From contig JACJVZ010000001.1 in NCBI GenBank assembly GCA_020637445.1, forward strand, positions 1 through 64,000: a stretch of DNA of 64,000 bases. Reading direction: 5' to 3'. Origin of the DNA: Calditrichota bacterium. Lineage in GTDB: Bacteria > Electryoneota > RPQS01. Of this stretch, positions 18,717 to 28,260 are shown piece by piece. Position numbers and translations under genes: made by a program. Under the pieces are notes generated by a model that did no database searches, was not told the origin of the DNA, and saw only the letters and a list, made by a program, of their open reading frames with translations. How positions within the stretch are numbered: position 1 is the stretch's first letter; each line of letters begins with the position of its first letter.

Positions 18717-19490
18717 ATGATTGAGTCCAACACTTTACATTATCTTTTGCTACCGTCGATAATTTTCCTTGTTGCGGCTGTCTATTCCTCCGTCGGGCAC
18801 GGAGGAGCTTCAGGCTACCTTGCCGTAATGAGCTTCTTCGCGTTTTCGCCGGAACAGATGTCAAGTTCAGCTCTGCTGCTGAATGTTATGGTTGCAACAC
18901 TTGCATTTGTAATGTACCGCAGGGGTGGGCACAGACTCCCGGCTTTCTCGTGGCCAATCATACTTTTTGCCGTGCCGTTTGCGTTTATCGGGGGAATGCT
19001 TCGAGTTGACGCGCATATCTATAAGCTGCTGTTGTCGGCAGTGTTGGTATTTGCTGCGGCACGGATTGGTGTTGTGAGAAACAGTGGTCAATTAGATGCA
19101 CTGAGAGCACCACATATATGGAGTGTGGTTGGAAGCGGAAGCGCGATTGGGCTATTGTCCGGAATTGTTGGTGTGGGCGGAGGCATCTTTCTGAGTCCGT
19201 TGGCTCTACTGCTTCGTTGGGCGACAGTAAAACCTGTTGCGACTTTGTCTGCACTGTTCATTCTGGTTAACTCACTTGCTGGATTGGCTGGCCGCGCCAT
19301 TTCAAATAAGCTGACGCTCGCGCCCGCAGCGGGAGTCATTGTGGGGGCCTTTCTTGGTGGATTGCTTGGTTCCTATGTCGGAGCAAACCGAGTAAGTCCA
19401 ATTTGGCTACGACGGTTACTTGCAATTGTGTTGCTTATGGCATCAACAAAGCTCATACTTGCAACGCTAAGGGCTTGGCACATCTTCTAA
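18717..19490 (+). CDS. TauE/SafE-family membrane permease
   Basis: A 257-residue inner-membrane protein with about eight hydrophobic segments, and the family's N-terminal AAVYSSVGHGGASGYLAVMS and mid-protein GIVGVGGGIFLSPL. Family members export sulfite, sulfoacetate or other anions. Placed 33 bp behind moeA, it may move an oxyanion (sulfite, molybdate or nitrite are all only guesses). I use the ATG at 18717; the preceding codon is a TTG that could also start. Confidence 0.78.
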   Translation: MIESNTLHYLLLPSIIFLVAAVYSSVGHGGASGYLAVMSFFAFSPEQMSSSALLLNVMVATLAFVMYRRGGHRLPAFSWPIILFAVPFAFIGGMLRVDAHIYKLLLSAVLVFAAARIGVVRNSGQLDALRAPHIWSVVGSGSAIGLLSGIVGVGGGIFLSPLALLLRWATVKPVATLSALFILVNSLAGLAGRAISNKLTLAPAAGVIVGAFLGGLLGSYVGANRVSPIWLRRLLAIVLLMASTKLILATLRAWHIF

Positions 19491-19626
19491 CGGAAAACAG
19501 GTTAACTTCAATTCTTTGGGCTATAGTTGACTTTGCGACACAGTGCATGTTTGCTGATCATAATTTTTATTGAGTGTTTTTTGTGAATAATAGTGGATCT
19601 TTTGTGTTTGGTGGAAGGATAGGGAA

Positions 19627-20057
19627 ATGATATTTTCCCGACAGACCGGCTATGCAATACGTGCCTTGGTGCACCTTGCGCAGAATATGAATAGCGGCGC
19701 AGTCTTGGCGAGTGCGATCGCAAAAACTGAGAATTTACCTGCGCTTTTCTATCAAAGTTGCTTCGCGATCTATCTTCAAACGGCTTCGTCAACTCGAGCA
19801 AAGGGCCGGGAGGCGGATTCACGCTTCTGCGCAAGCCTGAAGAGATAGCGCTCTATGATGTGTTTATTCTCTTCGACGGACTTACCCTTGCGCAAGACTG
19901 CATACTTGGCCACGGCGTCTGCAGCGACGAGACAGCGTGTTGCGTTCATCAACTTTGGAAAACTAAGAAAGCAGAGGTCGAGTCTTTCCTAAAAATAACT
20001 ACAATCGCGGATCTTGCTAAGATGCGTGAGAAGAAACTCTGGATTCCGCAGCCTTAG
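19627..20057 (+). pseudogene. second Rrf2-family regulator, interrupted by a single-base frameshift
   Basis: Frame 1 (19627-about 19755) encodes a typical Rrf2 N-terminus, MIFSRQTGYAIRALVHLAQN, up to LPALFYQ. Frame 2 then continues as KLLRDLSSNGFVNSSKGPGGGFTLLRK to the C-terminus, which has cysteines in CILGHGVCSDETACC, at 20057. One extra A in the CAAAG run near 19752-19756 would restore a protein of about 143 residues. Either the gene is broken or the base was lost in sequencing. If intact elsewhere it would be a paralogue of the regulator at 15221-15664. Confidence 0.8.
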
Positions 20058-20575
20058 CAAAAGCAGTTCGCTTTTTGCGAGTTCAGTTTCATTCGTCCTG
20101 AGCCAATGCTCTGGGAGTTCTTCATGAATAGACTCGACTTTAGGGAGAACTGTCAGTTTGGTTTGCACGTGATCCGCTTCTGTCGACCATGATGAAATGT
20201 TATGAATCAAAGTAAAAGTGACCCAAAGCCCTTGGCCTGAAATCCAAGGGCTGTCGACTTCTGGTGCTGTAGCGGGTAATGACTTTTCGCGAAATGATCC
20301 CCGAAATGCAAAAGGGACTATGTTTTGTTGTGAAATATTTCTCAAACGTTGTGTGTGCTAATCACAGTCTCGCATATGTAACATTTATAATTGTTTGTAT
20401 TAAAGTAGGAGAAAGCTACCTGTAGCGGACGATTTTGCACTTTCGTACATTTGTGGTGCTGAAAGTTCATTGTGAACGGCCAGCTCCTGGAAACAGGATG
20501 AATTCCCAAACTTAACTGTGTGCATGTGGTATTAGATTGCCGCCTGCAACACAACGATTCGGAGGAATCACAGTA
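20058..20575. other. 518-bp gene-free stretch before glutamate dehydrogenase
   Basis: No convincing gene on either strand. It contains a perfect 9-bp inverted repeat (AGCCCTTGG at 20227-20235, CCAAGGGCT at 20244-20252) without a T-tract, and an isolated TATAAT at 20386-20391 lacking a good -35 box. Confidence 0.4.
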
Positions 20576-21862
20576 ATGGCTACTAAGTCATTCAACGCGT
20601 TCGAAATGGCGCAAGCGCAATTCGATCAAACAGCAAAACAGCTCGGACTCGATCAGGCGACCTGCGAGCTATTACGCCAACCGCTTCGGGAGTACTCATT
20701 TGCTATACCCGTGAGAATGGACAACGGCACAACACAGGTCTTCCGCGGTTTCAGGGTCCAGCACAACGACGCGCGAGGCCCGGGTAAGGGCGGCATTCGG
20801 TTTCACCCTATGGAAACGCTCGATACGGTTCGCGCGTTGTCAATGTGGATGACCTGGAAGTGCAGCGTCGTAGACATCCCCTTGGGCGGCAGCAAAGGCG
20901 GCGTAATCTGCGATCCGCACAATCTCAGCGGCCGTGAGCAAGAGCAAATTTGCCGTGGATGGGTCCGGCAACTCGCGCAAGACATTGGACCGGATCGAGA
21001 TGTTCCGGCTCCTGACGTGATGACCAATGCCCAGCACATGCTCTGGATGCTTGACGAGTACGAAACGATTCGCGGAGCGAGATTCCCGGGATTGATCACG
21101 GGCAAGCCGGTCGGTATGGGGGGATCTTTGGGCCGTACTGAAGCCACCGGATATGGTGTCGTCTTCACCGTGCGAGAAGCCCTGCGAGAGATGAACATCA
21201 AGCCGGCAGACACGATTGCAAGTGTTCAGGGATTTGGAAACGTGGCACAGTACGCGATCCAACTTTATACGCAACTTGGCGGCAAAGTCATCGCTATCTC
21301 CTATTGGGACCAAAAGGAACAGACTCCGCGCACCCTGCGAAAGAAAGAGGGAATTGATCTGGGCGCGTTGCTGAAGATCACCGACCGTTTTGGCGGAGTC
21401 GACAAAGATAAGGCTACGGACCTCGGCTACGAAGTCCTGCCGGGTGAAGCTTGGATTGAGCAAGAGGTCGATATTCTATTCCCCTCAGCAATGGAAAATC
21501 AGATAACCGCCGCAAACGTCAACAAGATTTCAAAAAGAGTTAAGATCATCGCCGAAGGCGCGAATGGGCCGACCACTCCGGATGCGGACATCGAGATCCA
21601 CAAGCGCGGCATTTTCATGCTTCCCGATCTATTGGCCAATGCGGGCGGAGTGACGTGCAGCTACTTTGAGCAAGTGCAGAGCAACATGAATTACTTCTGG
21701 GAGAAGGATGAAGTACTCGGCAAACTGGATACTAAGATGACGTCCGCATATTTGCGTGTCAGCGAACTTGCGAGAAAGAAGAAGCTGTATATGCGTGACG
21801 CCGCCTACACGATTGCCGTGGACCGCGTTGCAAAAGCGTGCCGTGACCGAGGTTGGGTGTAA
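20576..21862 (+). CDS. gdhA: glutamate dehydrogenase (Glu/Leu/Phe/Val dehydrogenase family)
   Basis: 428 residues. The N-terminal dimerisation domain contains the substrate region GPGKGGIRFHP with the catalytic lysine segment LGGSKGGVICDP, and the C-terminal Rossmann domain has GFGNVAQYAI. It interconverts glutamate with 2-oxoglutarate plus ammonium. The start at 20576 is fixed by GGAGG 8 bp upstream. A strong terminator follows, so it is probably a single-gene unit. Ammonium from nitrate/nitrite reduction could be its substrate, but that link is only suggested by proximity. Confidence 0.95.
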   Translation: MATKSFNAFEMAQAQFDQTAKQLGLDQATCELLRQPLREYSFAIPVRMDNGTTQVFRGFRVQHNDARGPGKGGIRFHPMETLDTVRALSMWMTWKCSVVDIPLGGSKGGVICDPHNLSGREQEQICRGWVRQLAQDIGPDRDVPAPDVMTNAQHMLWMLDEYETIRGARFPGLITGKPVGMGGSLGRTEATGYGVVFTVREALREMNIKPADTIASVQGFGNVAQYAIQLYTQLGGKVIAISYWDQKEQTPRTLRKKEGIDLGALLKITDRFGGVDKDKATDLGYEVLPGEAWIEQEVDILFPSAMENQITAANVNKISKRVKIIAEGANGPTTPDADIEIHKRGIFMLPDLLANAGGVTCSYFEQVQSNMNYFWEKDEVLGKLDTKMTSAYLRVSELARKKKLYMRDAAYTIAVDRVAKACRDRGWV

Positions 21863-21897
21863 GCGAAACGGACTAAAATAATACCTATATAGCATAC

Positions 21898-21936
21898 GAA
21901 ATGGAACCGGAGTAATTCCGGTTCCATTTCTACTTT
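21898..21936 (+). terminator. intrinsic terminator of gdhA
   Basis: A perfect 14-bp stem (21898-21911 with 21917-21930, loop GTAAT) is followed by TACTTTTTG. Confidence 0.92.
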
Positions 21937-21945
21937 TTGTGTCAT

Positions 21946-23718
21946 ATGAAACTCACCGCCTTCACGCATACACAAGAGCAGATTCTCGATCTGATTCCAG
22001 GGTACTCTCGGGATACCGGATTTCACCTGACTCCTATTACACGAATTGGCTCTGGTGAAATCGGAGGAAAGGCGCACGGGCTTCTGTCCGCCAAAGCCCT
22101 TATCGACAGGCTTGATCTCTCAGGCGAACTCGAAGGCATTTCCGTATCGATTCCCCGCATGGTTGTTCTCACTACCGAAGTCTTCGACTTGTTCATGGAG
22201 CGAAACGAGCTGCAAGAGCTTGTCAAATCGGAAATTTCGGACGTCCGAATTGCAGATGCATTCCAGCGCGGCGATTTTCCAACCGAGTACGTTGGCGACT
22301 TGATGACCCTTGCGCAGAGTCTGACAACTCCGATAGCAGTAAGGTCTTCAAGCAGACTCGAGGATGCACTTTACCGCCCGTTTGCCGGCGTGTACGGAAC
22401 AAAGATGGTGCCGAACAATCAATTCAGCTCGTCAGAACGCTTCTTACGGCTCATCGAAGCGATCAAATATGTTTATGCGTCAACGTATTTCCGAGAGGCA
22501 AGAATCTACAGACGAAACTGCACTGATGACACGACAGAAGAGAAGATGGCTGTCATTCTGCAAGAAGTTGTCGGAAAGCGACACGGAGAAAGATTCTATC
22601 CCGAAGTTTCAGGAGTTGCGAGGAGTTTTAACTTTTACGCTATGAATTGGGTGCGTCCTGAAGATGGCGTTATCGACTTGGCCCTTGGACTTGGCAAAAC
22701 CGTTGTGGACGGTGAAGCGGCGTGGACTTATTCCCCGCATCTGCCTCACGTCGGGCCGCCCTTCAATACAATCTCCGACATGCTCAAACATTCTCAGGTG
22801 ACGTTCTGGGCAGTGAATATGGAAAAACCGACCGTCTATGATCCTGTAAATGAAGCCGAATATTTGATTCGCTGCGATTTACCGGATGCCGAAGTTGACG
22901 GAAGTCTCAAATTCCTCGCTTCAACGTTTGATTCGGAGTCGGGGCGAATTCGGAGCGGAATTAGCACGCGCGGACCGAGGTTGCTAAACTTCACCCCAAT
23001 ATTGACTCACAACAGAGTTCCGTTGAATCAACTTCTAAAGCTGTTGTTGAAGGAATGCGAGACAGCGCTCGGCAGTCCCGTGGAGATCGAGTTTGCGATG
23101 TCCTTGGACCTCGAGGATGGACTGCCGGCGAGCTTCGGGTTTTTGCAAGTCCGGCCAATTGTCATCGACTCCGTGAACGTCGAGTTTGGTGAAGAGGATT
23201 TCGAAGCGACAAATGTCTTGTTGGCTTCGGACAATGCTTTGGGTAACGGAATTATCGATACAATTGAAGATATTATTCTCGTCCGGCGGGATTTGTTTGA
23301 CTGGAAGCACACGCCGGTTATCGCCAACGAAATCGAATACTTGAATGCGCGGTTGATTCGTGAGAATAGGAATAGTATCTTGGTAGGTTATGGCCGCTGG
23401 GGTACGACAGACGAATGGCGCGGGATTCCCGTGCACGTAGGGCAGATTTCTTCAGCGAGAGTGATAATTGAAGCAACGCTGCCAGGAATGGTGGTTTCTC
23501 CCAGCCAGGGCTCGCACTTTTTTCACAACTTGACAAGTTTTCGAGTGTTCTATTTCTCCATGCCTCACGAAAACTCTCTGCGCAATATCGCGTGGGACGT
23601 TTTGGATGCATGTGAAATCATCGAAGAAACCCAATTTGTTCAATTACTGAGAGCAAGATCACCATTCAAGACTATGGTTGACGGCAAAACAAGACGCGGA
23701 ATAATACTACATGGATAA
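21946..23718 (+). CDS. PEP-synthase-type ATP-binding domain protein (PPDK_N only)
   Basis: 590 residues. The central part matches the N-terminal ATP-binding domain of pyruvate phosphate dikinase/PEP synthase: GEIGGKAHGLLSAK (about 28-41) and VRSSSRLEDALYRPFAGVYGTK (about 130), then LQEVVGKRHG and LALGLGKTVVDGE. The phosphohistidine swivelling domain and the PEP/pyruvate TIM barrel are both absent, so it is not a complete PEP synthase. A GTG at 21937 is an alternative start; neither has a clear Shine-Dalgarno. Its stop overlaps the next gene by 8 bp, so the two proteins are probably partners. Function unknown. Confidence 0.75.
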   Translation: MKLTAFTHTQEQILDLIPGYSRDTGFHLTPITRIGSGEIGGKAHGLLSAKALIDRLDLSGELEGISVSIPRMVVLTTEVFDLFMERNELQELVKSEISDVRIADAFQRGDFPTEYVGDLMTLAQSLTTPIAVRSSSRLEDALYRPFAGVYGTKMVPNNQFSSSERFLRLIEAIKYVYASTYFREARIYRRNCTDDTTEEKMAVILQEVVGKRHGERFYPEVSGVARSFNFYAMNWVRPEDGVIDLALGLGKTVVDGEAAWTYSPHLPHVGPPFNTISDMLKHSQVTFWAVNMEKPTVYDPVNEAEYLIRCDLPDAEVDGSLKFLASTFDSESGRIRSGISTRGPRLLNFTPILTHNRVPLNQLLKLLLKECETALGSPVEIEFAMSLDLEDGLPASFGFLQVRPIVIDSVNVEFGEEDFEATNVLLASDNALGNGIIDTIEDIILVRRDLFDWKHTPVIANEIEYLNARLIRENRNSILVGYGRWGTTDEWRGIPVHVGQISSARVIIEATLPGMVVSPSQGSHFFHNLTSFRVFYFSMPHENSLRNIAWDVLDACEIIEETQFVQLLRARSPFKTMVDGKTRRGIILHG

Positions 23719-26700
23719 GAACGGGCCGAACATTGACAAGCTTTTACACGACCTTTCGGAACGTGCAAAAGAGCTTAATTGCCTCTACCAAATTGAAGAA
23801 TTGCTGAAGGACTATGGGCGCGAGCTTGACGAGGTACTATCAAAGGTCGTTGAAGCTATTCCGGCAGGATGGCAATTCTCCGATGTTTGCTGCTGCAAAC
23901 TGGATTACGGCGACCATGCGTATTGCTCGAGCAATTTTGCCCACTCGCCGTGGTCGCAGACTGCGGGGATCGTCGTGCAAGGATTGGTCGTAGGGAGAAT
24001 TCATGTTCATTATCTCGAAAATAGGCCACAGGCGGACTCTGGTCCATTTTTGAAAGAAGAAGTGAAGCTCATCCAGACAATATCGGAGCGTATTGCCGGC
24101 TTCATTCAGCACCAAAAGCTAAACCAAATTCTGAGAGAAGTAGAACGGGCTCGAGATACGGTATCTCCGACACCTGCATCGGACTGGCGAATTGTCATCG
24201 ACATGCTTGCCGGAACTAACACGGTTCTTTACAACCGCATTGCTCGAAAATTGCTAATTACACTTTGCAGGCAGGGAACGCCCGAAGCCATAGAGCTGCA
24301 GCGAATTTTCAGTTCGGACCGAAGCCTGTCGCAACCAGGCACCGAAGAAGGCGAAAACCAACCTCGCCGCATTGAGAGTAGTATTGGATTAGAGGCAAAC
24401 AGTGAATCTATTTTCAGAATCGCATCCGAACATATGCCGTCCGCGGCAATCTTGAATCTTGTCCAAGACTGGATGAAAGAAGACCGCGCGGGATTTCTTC
24501 TGAAGGCAGTCTCTGACCCGTCCATTAGTTTGGGTGACGTCATTAGCGCCGTGCGCAGATTTGTCCTGCTTTCGCCCTCCGGAATCGATCTGCCGGATTT
24601 CACGAAGAAAAGCATTCGCGTCGCATTACTCAGAAGAATTTTTTCCGATGATTTGGATTATATCAGGATCGCCAAGGAGTTCGTTAATCTCTACGACTTT
24701 CATGATTTGCTCTCGCGCGTCGTCTATCCGTCCGGAAGTCATGGCAGGCTGGGCGGCAAAAGCGCAGGGTTGTTTCTTGCAGAAAGTATCCTCAAGAAGC
24801 ATGCGGAAGAATTCCCCGAGCTTGCCGCGCTCCGGGTTCCAAAAACCTGGTATATAGCCTCCGATGCTCAATCAGTATTTGTCCATTACAACAATCTCGA
24901 AGAGGTTGTAGAACAAAAGTACAAAGATATTGCTCAAGTCAGACAAGAGTATGCGCATGTAATCCAGTTGTTCAAAAACTCACAGTTTCCGCCCGACATG
25001 TTGCAGGGGCTCTCGATGGCACTTGATGATTTTGGAGACAAGCCTCTGGTTGTAAGAAGTTCGAGTCTACTTGAAGACCGGTTTGGCGCGGCATTTTCGG
25101 GCAAATACAAAAGCCTCTTTCTTGCAAATCAAGGAACAAAGGCGCAACGGCTCAGCGCGCTCACGGACGCAATCGCAGAGGTTTATTCATCTACCTTCGG
25201 GCCGGATCCAATCGAGTATCGTATCGAGCGTGGACTTGTAGATTTTCACGAAGAAATGAGTGTGATGATCCAGGAGGTAGTTGGAACTCATGTTGGAAAG
25301 TTCTTTTTGCCTTCCTGGGCGGGCGTCGCATTCAGCAACAATGAGTTTCGATGGTCGCCGAGAATCAGACGCGAGGACGGCCTGGTCCGCATGGTACCTG
25401 GACTTGGGACTCGTGCCGTTGACCGACTAAGTGACGACTATCCTGTGCTCGCTGCACCCGGTCAGCCGGGGTTGCGCGTGAACGTCTCGCCAGAGGAAAT
25501 TGCGCGCTATTCTCCTTCAAAGATTGACGTCATTAATCTTGAAGAGAACTGTTTCGAGACGATTTCCGTGCAGGAATTTCTTGAGTGCTGCGGTGACGAG
25601 CTGCCTGACGTTGCAAACATGGTATCGATACTGGACGGCAACGAAATTCGCAGGTATTCAATCGCCGAAATGGACGTCAATTACCAGGAGGTAATTGTGA
25701 CGTTCCGCACGCTCTTTGAAGACACCGCCTTTCTCAATCAAATGCACCGCATTCTCTCAATCTTGCAGGAAACCATTCAGTCACCTGTAGACATTGAATT
25801 CGCGTCTGACGGTTCGAATCTTCATCTATTGCAATGCAGGCCGCAAAGTGCAGGGCAAGAGAGTGCACCGGCCGTCATTCCGCGTGACTTCCCGGATGTC
25901 GCGTGCGTTTTTTCGGCAAACAAATACATTTCCAATGGCACCGTGCCGGACGTTACTCACATTGTGTATGTTGATCCGGAAGGATACGCATCCCTTGAAG
26001 GTATCGAAGAATTGCGTGCAGTTGGCCGCGCGGTGGGAGAGCTTAACAAGCTATTGCCGAAGCGCCAGTTTGTTCTGATGGGTCCGGGTCGATGGGGCAG
26101 CAGAGGCGATATCAAACTTGGAGTAAACGTAACATACTCCGATATCAACAATTCGGCCGTGTTGATTGAAATTGCTCGACGCATCGGGAACTACGTGCCG
26201 GATCTTTCATTTGGAACGCACTTCTTTCAGGATTTGGTTGAAGCGGGTATTCGTTATCTGCCTCTTTATCCTGACGACCCTGACGTACGATTTAATCTCC
26301 ACATGCTGCAGAATTCTCCTAATATTTTGAAGGATCTGATTCCTGCATTTGCACATCTCGAGAAAGTAATTCGCGTCATTGATGTACCTGCTTGTACGGG
26401 CGGAAAGGTATTGAAGGTCTTCATGAACGCCGATTCGAACGAAGCAGTTGGAATACTATCACAACCTTCTGCGCTGCCAGTCGCCAAATCTGTCGAGGGA
26501 CTTGTTCTCGGGAAAACGGAGAAGGGCGAACATTGGCAATGGCGATCTGAAATGGTGGAAAGACTTGCGAGATCCATGAATGCCGAGGAGTTTGGCGTCA
26601 GAGCGCTCTACATTATCGGAAGCACGAAAAATGGCACGGCGGGACCCGGTAGCGATATTGATCTTCTTATACATTTCGCTGGAACGAGTGCACAACAAGA

Positions 26701-26896
26701 AGCCCTTCACCAATGGTTAAAGGGCTGGAGTCTGTGCCTTGACGAAATAAACTACCTGAAGACCGGTTATCGAAGCACCGGCCTATTGGATGTTCACATG
26801 ATCACTGACGAAGACATTAAGAGGCAGACCAGCTACGCCGTCAAAATTAATGCAGTGACAGATTCTGCTCGCGAAATTCCGATCGGTTCCAATTAG
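23711..26896 (+). CDS. GAF - PPDK_N - nucleotidyltransferase multidomain protein
   Basis: 1061 residues. Residues 1-140 resemble a GAF-type sensor domain (KELNCLYQIEELL, WQTAG-like core, SGPFLKEEVKLIQTISERI). Residues about 330-720 are a PPDK_N ATP-binding domain (GRLGGKSAGLFLAES, VVRSSSLLEDRFGAAFSGKY near 446, IQEVVG). Near 970-990 a pol-beta-type nucleotidyltransferase signature appears (GSTKNGTAGPGSDIDLLI: GS, then DxD). No PEP-binding barrel or phosphohistidine domain is present. Translation is coupled to the preceding PPDK_N gene. A sensor-gated phosphotransfer or nucleotidyl-transfer role is inferred; the substrate is unknown. Confidence 0.72.
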   Translation: MDKNGPNIDKLLHDLSERAKELNCLYQIEELLKDYGRELDEVLSKVVEAIPAGWQFSDVCCCKLDYGDHAYCSSNFAHSPWSQTAGIVVQGLVVGRIHVHYLENRPQADSGPFLKEEVKLIQTISERIAGFIQHQKLNQILREVERARDTVSPTPASDWRIVIDMLAGTNTVLYNRIARKLLITLCRQGTPEAIELQRIFSSDRSLSQPGTEEGENQPRRIESSIGLEANSESIFRIASEHMPSAAILNLVQDWMKEDRAGFLLKAVSDPSISLGDVISAVRRFVLLSPSGIDLPDFTKKSIRVALLRRIFSDDLDYIRIAKEFVNLYDFHDLLSRVVYPSGSHGRLGGKSAGLFLAESILKKHAEEFPELAALRVPKTWYIASDAQSVFVHYNNLEEVVEQKYKDIAQVRQEYAHVIQLFKNSQFPPDMLQGLSMALDDFGDKPLVVRSSSLLEDRFGAAFSGKYKSLFLANQGTKAQRLSALTDAIAEVYSSTFGPDPIEYRIERGLVDFHEEMSVMIQEVVGTHVGKFFLPSWAGVAFSNNEFRWSPRIRREDGLVRMVPGLGTRAVDRLSDDYPVLAAPGQPGLRVNVSPEEIARYSPSKIDVINLEENCFETISVQEFLECCGDELPDVANMVSILDGNEIRRYSIAEMDVNYQEVIVTFRTLFEDTAFLNQMHRILSILQETIQSPVDIEFASDGSNLHLLQCRPQSAGQESAPAVIPRDFPDVACVFSANKYISNGTVPDVTHIVYVDPEGYASLEGIEELRAVGRAVGELNKLLPKRQFVLMGPGRWGSRGDIKLGVNVTYSDINNSAVLIEIARRIGNYVPDLSFGTHFFQDLVEAGIRYLPLYPDDPDVRFNLHMLQNSPNILKDLIPAFAHLEKVIRVIDVPACTGGKVLKVFMNADSNEAVGILSQPSALPVAKSVEGLVLGKTEKGEHWQWRSEMVERLARSMNAEEFGVRALYIIGSTKNGTAGPGSDIDLLIHFAGTSAQQEALHQWLKGWSLCLDEINYLKTGYRSTGLLDVHMITDEDIKRQTSYAVKINAVTDSAREIPIGSN

Positions 26897-26902
26897 TCAA
26901 AG

Positions 26903-27739
26903 TTAAATCAGAATTCGCTCAGCTGACTCAAGTTCGTCGATCTTGAATCGGATAACGGAGAGTTCCGGTCCGTCATGTGCTGCGTTCATACAATGTGTAC
27001 GACCAATCTTCTGGCGCCACGTTCCTGTCAATCTCGTCGATTCGTGCACATGTCCGTGTAATGTTAGCATTGGCTGCCGTTTTTCGATAAATCGCCTGAT
27101 CGCAATACTCCCAACGTGTAAATCGAGCGGAATTCCTTCAAATGATTGGCCATCCAACGCTGCGCGATCGAGTTGTGTATCATAAGGCGGTGAATGGAAC
27201 ATTAGAATTGCGTTTGTCAGGTCGACGTTTTCTGTCAACTTGTCTAGATCGCTTGCAATTGTTGACCACTTTCTTTCCGTTTCGCTTAAGTCAACGCTAG
27301 TTTCACCTTCATCCGGAGGTGTGCAGCCTGGATCAACGTAGCGCGATACATCGTACCGCTCCCAGTCCTTAAGTTGAAATGGGGTCGGAGGAATGTAGTT
27401 GTAGCCTATAACGACGTATCGGTCAGTATTTGCACGCTTGCCATGGCAATAGATACAAAGTCCTTGACTTTCAAGTTCCAGCAATTCAGGTTCAGCGGCT
27501 CGAGGGTCGTCGTTTCCTAAGATCAAATAGATTAGAGGAAAATGTTCACGTAGGTGTTCCTGCAGACGCTTTAGTTGTGGCCTTAGGTATCCCGCAATAA
27601 ACCCTTGCGAGTTCATTCGATGCGGAAAAAGGTCGCCACAAACGAAGACGTTTTTCGGTAGTACTTGCTTGATTGATTCGAAAAGACGGTCATACCGTCT
27701 TGTGCTGCCATGTAAGTCTGAAACGAAGAGTGATGTCAT
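26903..27739 (-). CDS. calcineurin-like metallophosphoesterase
   Basis: A 278-residue, soluble phosphoesterase with the family metal-binding motifs in order: DLHG (8-11), GDLFPH (about 35), GNDD (about 75), a mid-protein His in FHSPPYD, and GHVH (about 226). It may hydrolyse a phosphodiester or nucleotide. It ends 6 bp from the end of the plus-strand GAF/NTase gene (convergent), so any functional link is by position only. Confidence 0.85.
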   Translation of the reverse strand: MTSLFVSDLHGSTRRYDRLFESIKQVLPKNVFVCGDLFPHRMNSQGFIAGYLRPQLKRLQEHLREHFPLIYLILGNDDPRAAEPELLELESQGLCIYCHGKRANTDRYVVIGYNYIPPTPFQLKDWERYDVSRYVDPGCTPPDEGETSVDLSETERKWSTIASDLDKLTENVDLTNAILMFHSPPYDTQLDRAALDGQSFEGIPLDLHVGSIAIRRFIEKRQPMLTLHGHVHESTRLTGTWRQKIGRTHCMNAAHDGPELSVIRFKIDELESAERILI

Positions 27740-28034
27740 ATTGGTACAGTAACGTTGTTCGTTCCTAGCAATATAGCAGGCTTTGCACGAATTGCAATTC
27801 GTTGCTGGCGAGGCATTCAGTCTAAAATGCTTATATCCTTAGGTGATATCACAGAGCGATTTGATGGAGAAACTGTGGAATCCTCAGTGTGGTCATCACG
27901 CAGTCCGAGAACATTCAACTCAACTGGAACAAATGCGCTGACATGTTAAGGCTTTATTGAGTGTAAGTTCGAGAAATTTAGATATTTGGGTATGTACGTT
28001 TGTATTTGTCAGAAGGTGGTACTCTAAGCTCAGT
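27740..28034. other. gene-free stretch before the Ubl operon
   Basis: No supported gene. TTGAGT (27957-27962) with GATATT (27981-27986) at 18 bp is a possible plus-strand promoter for the hairpin-rich region that follows, but it is weak. Confidence 0.3.
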
Positions 28035-28231
28035 AGGAGCCTGCCAATAGATTGGCAATCAGAGGTGGCTCCTCGTAAAACATCATCTTACGAAGCGTTA
28101 GAGACAGAATCGAGACAGACACTACATCTTGTGGTGCCTGTGTTAGGTGCAAAGACAGACTCTTAGTCTTATGCCTGATTCCCTGGCATAAGAGATCAAG
28201 AAAGAAAAGGCCTCGCATTGTGCGGGGCCTT
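28035..28231 (+). ncRNA. candidate structured leader or small RNA ending in a terminator
   Basis: Three strong inverted repeats lie in under 200 bp with no open frame. A nested structure has AGGAGCC (28035-28041) with GGCTCCT (28067-28073), enclosing TGCCAAT-AG-ATTGGCA (28042-28057). A 9-bp stem pairs 28167-28175 with 28185-28193. Last comes a terminator-type hairpin, 28207-28216 with 28222-28231 (one G-T pair), followed by CTTGTTG. It ends 29 bp before the Ubl start, so it may be an independent RNA or an attenuated leader for the operon. Confidence 0.4.
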
Positions 28232-28260
28232 CTTGTTGATCAACCATTCAGGAGAATCTC

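Noticed and set aside
21946..26896. Complete PEP synthase or pyruvate phosphate dikinase
   Set aside because: Neither protein has the phosphohistidine domain or the PEP/pyruvate-binding barrel.
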